This document shows positions 58,430-64,000 of a stretch of 64,000 bases of DNA, piece by piece. This DNA is from Planctomycetota bacterium (GTDB taxonomy: Bacteria > Planctomycetota > J058). Below the pieces are notes generated by a model. The model was not told the DNA's origin. It ran no database searches and saw only the letters and a list, made by a program, of their open reading frames with translations. A program made the translations under genes and the position numbers. The stretch's first letter is position 1; the number at the start of each line of letters is the position of its first letter. The stretch covers positions 434,001 to 498,000 of the forward strand of contig JAMLIC010000001.1 in assembly GCA_023954375.1 (NCBI GenBank), read 5' to 3'.

Positions 58430-59926
58430 TCAGGCGGCCGGGGGCTTGATCCGGCCGTCCGAAGCCACGGCGCCAGGCAGGGTCAGACCTCGGGCCAGCT
58501 CCTCGACGGCGTCGTGGAGCGTCGCGCGCTCCCGGCGCAGCCGCTCGACCGCCACGTCGCGCGAGCGCCGCGTGAGGCGCACGCGCAGGGCCCTGAGCGT
58601 CTCCCGGGACAGGCGCCGGTAGCGCACGGCCACGGCGCCGCCCGCCGCCGAGAGGGCGGCCACGAGCAGCCCCGCCAGGAGCGGGTGGTCGGGGACGTTG
58701 GGGAAGTGGGCGTGCACCGCCTGGTGGCCCAGGGCGCCGACGAGGCCGGCGGCCAGCCACGTGAGCGGGAAGAGGAGGGCGCCGACGAGGATCTTCACCG
58801 TCGCCTCGTCCTTGCGCTTCCGCGCCGCGAGGCGGGCGACCGCCCACAGGAGCGCCGCCGCGGGCAGGTTGACGGCGAAGCCGACGACGAGGATCGGCGG
58901 GAGGAGCAGGAACACGAGCAGGAACTGCAAGAGGATGATCGCGCCCAGCCAGCGCGAGAGGAGCCGCGGGTCGCGGTCGAGCTCGTGGTCCTCGAGCCCG
59001 AGCGAGCGCAGGTCCTCGTCGTACCACTCGACGCGGCGCCGCAGCTCGGCCGTGCGCTCGGGGTCGGTCCGGCGCCGCTCGAGGTAGGCCTGACGGGCGC
59101 GGGCGAAGCCGAGCGACAGCTCCACGATGTCGGCCGGCCCGGGCGCGCGCCCCGCGCGGGCGGCGCGCTCGGCGCGCATGAGCGCGCGTCCCCGGTGGAG
59201 CATGCGGTGGAGCGGCCAGTCCTCGGTGGCGAGGACGACGACGTGCAAGACGCGCTCGACCTCGGCCGTGAGGGCCCGCCCGCGCTCGCGCGCCGCCTCG
59301 GGCGCCTCGTCGGGCGCGGGCGGCGCGAGGAGCGCCGGCGGCAGCTCGAGGGGCGGATGGAAGGTCACCAGCGCGCTCGAGCGGAAGGCGTCCTTCGCGT
59401 CGTAGTGCAGCCCGACCGGCACGATCACGGGCGGCGGCGCGCCCGGGGGCAGGAGCTCGAGCGCGCGGTAGAACAGCCGCGCCGCCCCCGTCTTCAGCTC
59501 GACCGGATGCGGCGCGTCGTGGCTCTCACCCTCGGGGAAGAGCGACGAGAAGCTGCCCTGCGCCACGCGGCCCGCCAGGGCGTCGAGGCTGCGCGCGTTG
59601 GCCTCGCGGCGCGCCGCCTCGTCGGCGCCCTGGTCGACGGCCCGGTAGATCGGCACCGTGCCCACGCGGCGCAGGAGCCAGCCGAGCCCGGGCCACGCGA
59701 ACAGCCCGTGCCGCGCGCCGAAGACCACCTGGCGCGGGCAGCGGCCGATGATGAGCGCCGGGTCGACCAGCCCGTTGGGGTGCCACGAGACGAGGATCCC
59801 CCCGCCGGTCGCCGGGACGTGCTCGAGGCCGGTCACCTCGATCCGCCGGAAGAAGAGGAGGAGCACGACCCGCAGGGCGCCGCGGATCAGGCGGTAGGCG
59901 AGCGGCAACTCCGGCGAAGACGGCAC
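58430..59926 (-). CDS. 1-acyl-glycerol-phosphate acyltransferase-like membrane protein
   Basis: 498 aa from GTG 59926. Residues about 35-230 contain the PlsC-like motifs SWHPNGLVDP and FPEGESHD, as in GPAT/LPLAT relatives. The C-terminal half has membrane helices (AIILLQFLLVFLLLPPILVV and following) and a charged end. It probably acylates a glycerol-phosphate or related lipid. It is separated by 211 bp from the divergent VIT-VWA gene. Confidence 0.83.
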   Translation of the reverse strand: MPSSPELPLAYRLIRGALRVVLLLFFRRIEVTGLEHVPATGGGILVSWHPNGLVDPALIIGRCPRQVVFGARHGLFAWPGLGWLLRRVGTVPIYRAVDQGADEAARREANARSLDALAGRVAQGSFSSLFPEGESHDAPHPVELKTGAARLFYRALELLPPGAPPPVIVPVGLHYDAKDAFRSSALVTFHPPLELPPALLAPPAPDEAPEAARERGRALTAEVERVLHVVVLATEDWPLHRMLHRGRALMRAERAARAGRAPGPADIVELSLGFARARQAYLERRRTDPERTAELRRRVEWYDEDLRSLGLEDHELDRDPRLLSRWLGAIILLQFLLVFLLLPPILVVGFAVNLPAAALLWAVARLAARKRKDEATVKILVGALLFPLTWLAAGLVGALGHQAVHAHFPNVPDHPLLAGLLVAALSAAGGAVAVRYRRLSRETLRALRVRLTRRSRDVAVERLRRERATLHDAVEELARGLTLPGAVASDGRIKPPAA

Positions 59927-60137
59927 GGCTGGAGTGTAGCGGGACGTTCGGGGCGCGGGCAGCGAGGCGCTGGAGACCGAGGAGGGTCGAGTGGGCGCTC
60001 GAGGAGCTGGGAGCTGGGAGCTGCCCGACCGACACCGCCTCCTCGCCGTCGTAAACCATTCGCCCCGAACGCACGATTCTCCTCTGTCACCGCCGGCCGC
60101 CCTCCTCCGTTGACCCGGCGACCCCAGGAGGACGACC

Positions 60138-62357
60138 ATGCCGACGCTCGCGATGACCGCTTCGCCCGCCGCCCATCCCCGCCCACCCCTCACCGGCGGC
60201 CGCCTCGTCGCGAGCGACGGGCGCGCCCTGCCGCTCGAGGGGGTGCACCTCGCCGCGGAGGCCGGCGGCGGGGTGGCGCGGGTGGTGCTGACCCAGCGCT
60301 TCAGGAACGACGCCGCGCACCCGCTGGAGGTGCGCTACCTCCTGCCGCTGCCCGCCGACGGCGCCGTGAGCGGGTTCTCGTTCGTGCTCGGCGACGAGCG
60401 CGTCGTGGGCGAGGTCGCCGGGCGCGAGGCGGCGCGCGAGCGCTACGAGCAGGCGCTGGTCGAGGGGCGCACGGCGGCCCTGCTCGACCAGGAGCGGTCG
60501 AGCACGTTCACGCAGCGTTTGGGCAACGTGCCGCCGGGCGCGACGATCGTGGCCGAGGTGACGATCGACCAGCCGCTCCGCTGGCTCGAGGAGGGCGCCT
60601 GGGAGTGGCGCTTCCCGACCGTCGTCTGCCCGCGCTACCACGGCGCGCCCGGCGTCGTGCCCGATGCCGCCGCGCTCGACGTCCCGGTAGCCGAGGGCGG
60701 CCTCGACGCGCGGGCCACGCTGACGCTCGCGATCGCGGACCGGCTCACGGGGCCCGTCGACTCGGTGACCCACCGGATCGTCGTCGACGACGGGCGCGTC
60801 CGCCTCGACCGCGGCGCGCGCCTCGACCGCGACGTCGTCGTCACCTGGCCGGTGGCCCTGCCCGACGTCAGCGCGGGCGTCCTCGCGGCGCGCCCCGCGA
60901 CGGCGGCCCACGATGGCGACGCGTTCGCGCTCCTGACCGTGGCCCCGCCGACGGGCGGCTGGACGCCGGTGCCGCGCGACCTGACCTTCCTGCTCGACAC
61001 GAGCGGCTCCATGAGCGGGCAGCCGCTCGAGCAGGCGCGGCGCGTGGCCGCGGCGATGATCGCGACGCTCGGCGTGAACGACCGCCTCGAGCTGATCGCC
61101 TTCGGCTCGCGGCCGACGCGCTGGAAGGACGACCCGACCCCGGCCACCGAGTCGAGCAGGCGCGCGGCGCTCGCCTGGCTCGACGGGCTCCGCGCCAGCG
61201 GCGGCACCGAGATGCACGGCGCCCTGCTCGAGGCCCTTCGCCCCTTGCGGCCCGGCTCGCAGCGGCAGGTCGTGCTCGTGACCGACGGCCAGATCGGCTT
61301 CGAGCAGGAGATCGTGCGCGCCTGCCTCGAGCGCCTGCCGGCGGGGGCGCGGCTGCACACGGTCGGCGTCGGCGGCGCCGTGAACCGCTCGCTGACCCGC
61401 GCCGCCGCCCGCGCCGGGCGCGGCGTCGAGCTGATCGTCGGCCTGGGCGAGGACGCCTCGAAGGTCGCCGAGCGCCTCGTGGCCCGCACGGCCGCGCCGC
61501 TGGTCACGGACCTCGAGGTCACGGGCGACGCCGTCGTGCAGGTCGCGCCCGCGACGCTCCCGGACCTGTTCGCCGAGGCCCCGGCGCTGATCGCGCTGCG
61601 CGTGCGCGGGGGCGGCGGCGAGGTGGTGCTGCGCGGGACGACCGCCGACGGGCCGATCGAGCGGCGGCTCGCCCTCCCGGCGCTGGCGCGCGGCGAGGGG
61701 CCGACCGGCGTGGCGGCGCTCTTCGCCCGCGAGCGCGTCGAGGACCTCGAGACGGCGCTCGCCGCCGGCGGCGACCCCGCCGAGCTCGACCGCGCGGTCG
61801 AGGCCACGGGGCTCGAGTTCCAGGTGGCCACGCGCCTGACCTCCTGGGTGGCCGTGAGCGCGCGGGTCACCGTCGAGCCCGGCGCGCCGCGGGTCACGGT
61901 CGAGCAGCCGCACGAGCTGCCCCACGGCGTCAGCGCGGAGGGGCTGGGGCTGCGCGGGGCGCTGCTCCGGGGCGCCTTCACGGGGAAGGTCCTGGACGGC
62001 TCGAGCGTCCTGCTGGCGGGGCTCGAGGCCGACTCGATCGTCCGGCGCATGACGACCAAGCGGCTGATCCCGCCGCCGGGGGAGGGGCCCTCGCTGACCA
62101 AGGCGGGCTTCTTCGACCCTGGCGCGATGAACCTGACCCGCGACGGCGCCATGATCGGGCCCGAGGCGCGCGCCGCGTGGGAGGCCGAGCGCGCGCAGCG
62201 CGAGCGCGAGGCCCCGCGCCACGGTCGCTCGCGCCGGGGCTGGCTCGGCCTCGTGGTGGCGCTCCTGGCGGTCCTCCTGGCCCTGCTCGCCCTGTGGCGC
62301 GCGGGGGCCTTCGCCGCGCCGACGAACCAGGCACCGGAGGGGGTTGGGCCCCGGTGA
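60138..62357 (+). CDS. VIT-VWA domain protein with C-terminal membrane helix
   Basis: 739 aa, ATG 60138 after AGGAGG. Residues about 35-150 are the VIT domain (LEVRYLLPLPADGAVSG; REAARERYEQALVEG). Residues about 282-440 are the VWA domain with an intact MIDAS (D287-T-S-G-S) and VTDGQIGFEQ. A helix at the C-terminus (LGLVVALLAVLLALLALWRAGAF) anchors it. The stop overlaps the ECF sigma start (GTGA), so the two are co-translated. It may sense a ligand and feed the sigma factor, but that is inference. Confidence 0.85.
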   Translation: MPTLAMTASPAAHPRPPLTGGRLVASDGRALPLEGVHLAAEAGGGVARVVLTQRFRNDAAHPLEVRYLLPLPADGAVSGFSFVLGDERVVGEVAGREAARERYEQALVEGRTAALLDQERSSTFTQRLGNVPPGATIVAEVTIDQPLRWLEEGAWEWRFPTVVCPRYHGAPGVVPDAAALDVPVAEGGLDARATLTLAIADRLTGPVDSVTHRIVVDDGRVRLDRGARLDRDVVVTWPVALPDVSAGVLAARPATAAHDGDAFALLTVAPPTGGWTPVPRDLTFLLDTSGSMSGQPLEQARRVAAAMIATLGVNDRLELIAFGSRPTRWKDDPTPATESSRRAALAWLDGLRASGGTEMHGALLEALRPLRPGSQRQVVLVTDGQIGFEQEIVRACLERLPAGARLHTVGVGGAVNRSLTRAAARAGRGVELIVGLGEDASKVAERLVARTAAPLVTDLEVTGDAVVQVAPATLPDLFAEAPALIALRVRGGGGEVVLRGTTADGPIERRLALPALARGEGPTGVAALFARERVEDLETALAAGGDPAELDRAVEATGLEFQVATRLTSWVAVSARVTVEPGAPRVTVEQPHELPHGVSAEGLGLRGALLRGAFTGKVLDGSSVLLAGLEADSIVRRMTTKRLIPPPGEGPSLTKAGFFDPGAMNLTRDGAMIGPEARAAWEAERAQREREAPRHGRSRRGWLGLVVALLAVLLALLALWRAGAFAAPTNQAPEGVGPR

Positions 62358-62926
62358 CCGCGGACCTCGACGTCCACCTGTCCGGGGTCCAGGCCGGCGA
62401 CGCGCAGGCGTTCGCCGCCTGGATGGTCGGCGCGGAGCCCTCGCTCCGGCGGGGGCTCCGCGCCTTCGCCCGGCAGGTGGACGTCGAGGCCGTCCTGCAG
62501 GAGGCGCTCCTGCGCGCCTGGCAGGTCGCGCCCCGGCTGGTGCCCGACGGGCGGCCGAACGCCTTCCTCCGCTTCACGCAGCGGATCGCCTGGAACCTCT
62601 CGGTCGACGAGGTGCGCCGCCAGGCCCGCAGCACCCCGGTCGACCCCGAGGTCCTCGCGGCCGGCGTCGACGAGGCCCAGCAGCTGGACGACCGCCCGCC
62701 CGACCCGCTCCTGCGCGAGGCGATCGGGCGCTGCCGCGAGAAGCTCCCGCCTCGCCCGGCGCAGGCGCTCGCGGCGCGCCTCGACGGCGGGCTGCCCGAC
62801 GCCACGCTGGCGGAGCGGCTCGGCATGACGAAGAACACCTTCCTGCAGAACGTCACCCGCGCGCGCAAGCTGCTCCTCGAGTGCCTCGCGCGCGCCGGGA
62901 TCGACCTGGCCTCGGAGCTGGGATGA
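62354..62926 (+). CDS. ECF-like sigma factor
   Basis: 190 aa from GTG 62354. Region 2 (QVDVEAVLQEALLRAWQVAPRL and FLRFTQRIAWNLSVDEVRRQ) and region 4 (LPDATLAERLGMTKNTFLQN, then ARKLLLECL) are recognisable. It overlaps the VIT-VWA stop and the next small gene's start. The VIT-VWA protein or the small protein may control it, as anti-sigma factors usually lie adjacent. Confidence 0.82.
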   Translation: MTADLDVHLSGVQAGDAQAFAAWMVGAEPSLRRGLRAFARQVDVEAVLQEALLRAWQVAPRLVPDGRPNAFLRFTQRIAWNLSVDEVRRQARSTPVDPEVLAAGVDEAQQLDDRPPDPLLREAIGRCREKLPPRPAQALAARLDGGLPDATLAERLGMTKNTFLQNVTRARKLLLECLARAGIDLASELG

Positions 62927-63144
62927 CCGCCCGCGACGACGAGGCCGAGCTGATCGAGGAGGCGGCCGGCGCCTACAGGCCGCCGCGCCTGGGGACGTCG
63001 CCCGCCTGGCACGACCTCTCGCCCGAGGGGCGCGAGGCGGCCTACCGCCTCTCGGTCCAGATGCGCGCGCTCGAGGCGGCGCTCGACCCGCGGGGGCGCT
63101 CGGGCACGGTGCAGGCCGTGCTGCGACGCCTGGGCGCGCGGTGA
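62923..63144 (+). CDS. Small protein coupled to the ECF sigma factor
   Basis: 73 aa, ATG 62923 overlapping the sigma stop (ATGA). It is a charged helical protein (EAELIEEAAGAYRPP; EAAYRLSVQMRALEAALD). It has no zinc or membrane motif. Its position suggests an anti-sigma or accessory role; the sequence does not show it. Compare the small gene at 20825 after the other VIT-VWA gene. Confidence 0.6.
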   Translation: MTARDDEAELIEEAAGAYRPPRLGTSPAWHDLSPEGREAAYRLSVQMRALEAALDPRGRSGTVQAVLRRLGAR

Positions 63145-63304
63145 GCCCGCCGTCGAGGACCACGGTCAAGGCGCAACCCTCGTCGCCGACCCGCCCGGGC
63201 CACCGGCGGCATGGAGCAACGTCGATCACACCGGTGCGGAAACCGCTCGCCCTCCGGTGCCCCCCGCGGTAGGGTGTCTCCCCGGGTTGGACGAGGGAGG
63301 GTCC

Positions 63305-64000
63305 GTGGTCGAGCGGCGCGAGTTCCGCAGGCACCGGGTCGGCGGCAACGTCGAGTTCACCTCCGTGCACGGCTCGGGGTCGGTCCCGGGCGAGCGGGCG
63401 ACGGTCCTCGACTGCAGCCTCGGCGGCGCGCGGCTTCGCGTGCGCAGCCCGCGGCGGCGCCTGTTCAAGGCGGTCCCCCCCTGCCTCGCGCCGCACGACT
63501 CGGTCACGTGCGTCCTGCGCCTGGCCCCGGACTACCAGGACATCGAGATCTTCGCCGAGGTGGTGCGCGTCGCGCGCCGCGAGGACGAGCCCGACGACCT
63601 CGACGTCGGCCTGCGCTTCTTCCACGACGTCGCCCGGCGCAGCCACGCCGAGCGGCCCATGGCCCGCCTGGCGCGGATCATCGAGCCCGACTGGTCGGCC
63701 GAGGAGCGCGCGGCGGCGCTCCTGGCCGCCGAGTCGCGGTCGAGCGGGCGCGCCACGGACGACGAGGCCGCGCCGGCGCCGGCCGAGCCCGCGCGGGCGA
63801 GCCGGCGCGCGCCGGTGGCTGACGCCGACGCGGCCGACGCGCCGCGCGCGCCCGAGCGCAGCGGCCGCCTCGGGCAGCGCCTCTCGCGCCAGGGCGAAGC
63901 GCTCCCGACCCCCGACCCGCGCAAGAGCCAGCGCGCCGCGCGCGCGGCCAGCCAGCGCCTCGAGCGCCCGGCGGCCGAGCCCCGCGCCACGAGCCAGCGC
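63305..64000 (+). CDS. PilZ-domain protein, partial (C-terminus beyond window)
   Basis: GTG 63305, open to the window end. RREFRRHRVGGNVEF carries the PilZ RxxxR motif, DCSLGGARLRV the D/NxSxxG motif and VGLRFF the final strand. It should bind cyclic di-GMP. After about 130 residues the chain becomes a Ala/Arg/Asp-rich, low-complexity tail. It is the only c-di-GMP receptor in the window, whereas the giant regulator has a GGDEF-like domain. Confidence 0.85.
   Translation, partial: MVERREFRRHRVGGNVEFTSVHGSGSVPGERATVLDCSLGGARLRVRSPRRRLFKAVPPCLAPHDSVTCVLRLAPDYQDIEIFAEVVRVARREDEPDDLDVGLRFFHDVARRSHAERPMARLARIIEPDWSAEERAAALLAAESRSSGRATDDEAAPAPAEPARASRRAPVADADAADAPRAPERSGRLGQRLSRQGEALPTPDPRKSQRAARAASQRLERPAAEPRATSQR

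Noticed and set aside
63145..63304. Third full copy of the dispersed element
   Set aside because: Only a short match (CGATCACACCGGTG) at 63220 is seen; the rest does not align.

Overview
The window is very GC-rich bacterial chromosome. It is densely coded, with many GTG starts and several gene pairs whose stop and start codons overlap (ATGA/GTGA). Bacterial markers include rplM-rpsI, tatA, an IspG of the long type carrying an inserted domain, an ECF sigma factor, sigma-54 regulation, and GGDEF/PilZ signalling. The mix of FHA, VIT-VWA, Prok-RING-like, MglA/Roadblock, SPFH and Ser/Thr kinase proteins, plus a group II intron and palindromic 'cacggagg' repeats, fits a Planctomycetota-like or Myxococcota-like lineage. 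The phylum cannot be fixed from this window alone. No rRNA, tRNA or CRISPR array was seen.

Region 1 (1-10.2 kb, minus strand) is one long operon and the main discovery candidate. From promoter to 3' end it encodes a MerR/winged-helix protein, two coiled-coil Snf7/PspA-like proteins, a MIT-AAA ATPase like Vps4, a third coiled-coil protein that closely resembles eukaryotic Vps2/CHMP2 and ends in a MIM1-type motif, a second Vps4-like AAA ATPase, an SPFH-like/beta-propeller fusion, a multi-pass membrane protein and a Ser/Thr kinase. This is the parts list of an ESCRT-III/Vps4 membrane-remodelling machine in a bacterial setting.

Region 2 (10.5-17.2 kb) is one giant regulator: pseudokinase, STAND-like ATPase, TPR array, GGDEF, GAF, sigma-54 AAA and Fis helix-turn-helix. 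Two apparent single-base deletions interrupt it. Region 3 (17.3-25.7 kb) has a MerR regulator with a 19-bp-spacer promoter, a VIT-VWA protein, a C39-like membrane peptidase, two FHA proteins, an archaemetzincin-like lipoprotein and a DUF1444-like protein. Region 4 (25.7-28 kb) is a full-length group II intron inserted into a dispersed element. An intron-free copy of that element lies at 47.8-48.0 kb in the opposite orientation.

Region 5 (28-41.7 kb) has a PepSY-like protein, a pentapeptide-repeat ATPase, a double Prok-RING membrane protein, a secreted CHAP/NlpC-like protein, a repeat-rich lipoprotein, ispG, a zinc-ribbon/TPR protein with a histone H1-like tail, a metallo-beta-lactamase-fold hydrolase, a membrane-fused spermidine-synthase-like protein, an FHA protein, a DUF4392 protein, a thioesterase and tatA. 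Region 6 (41.7-52 kb, minus strand) has a tandem SPFH pair, a large TPR protein, pyroglutamyl peptidase, rplM-rpsI and an ExeA-like ATPase with an Arg/Glu/Gly-rich tail.

Region 7 (52.3-56.2 kb) is a polarity-type GTPase module: TPR-Roadblock, Roadblock, tail-anchored MglA-like GTPase, Roadblock and a lipoprotein. Region 8 (56.2-64 kb) has a PHP-domain lipoprotein, a STAS protein, an acyltransferase, a VIT-VWA/ECF sigma/small-protein operon and the start of a PilZ protein. The long antisense open frames throughout are GC-driven shadows of these genes.
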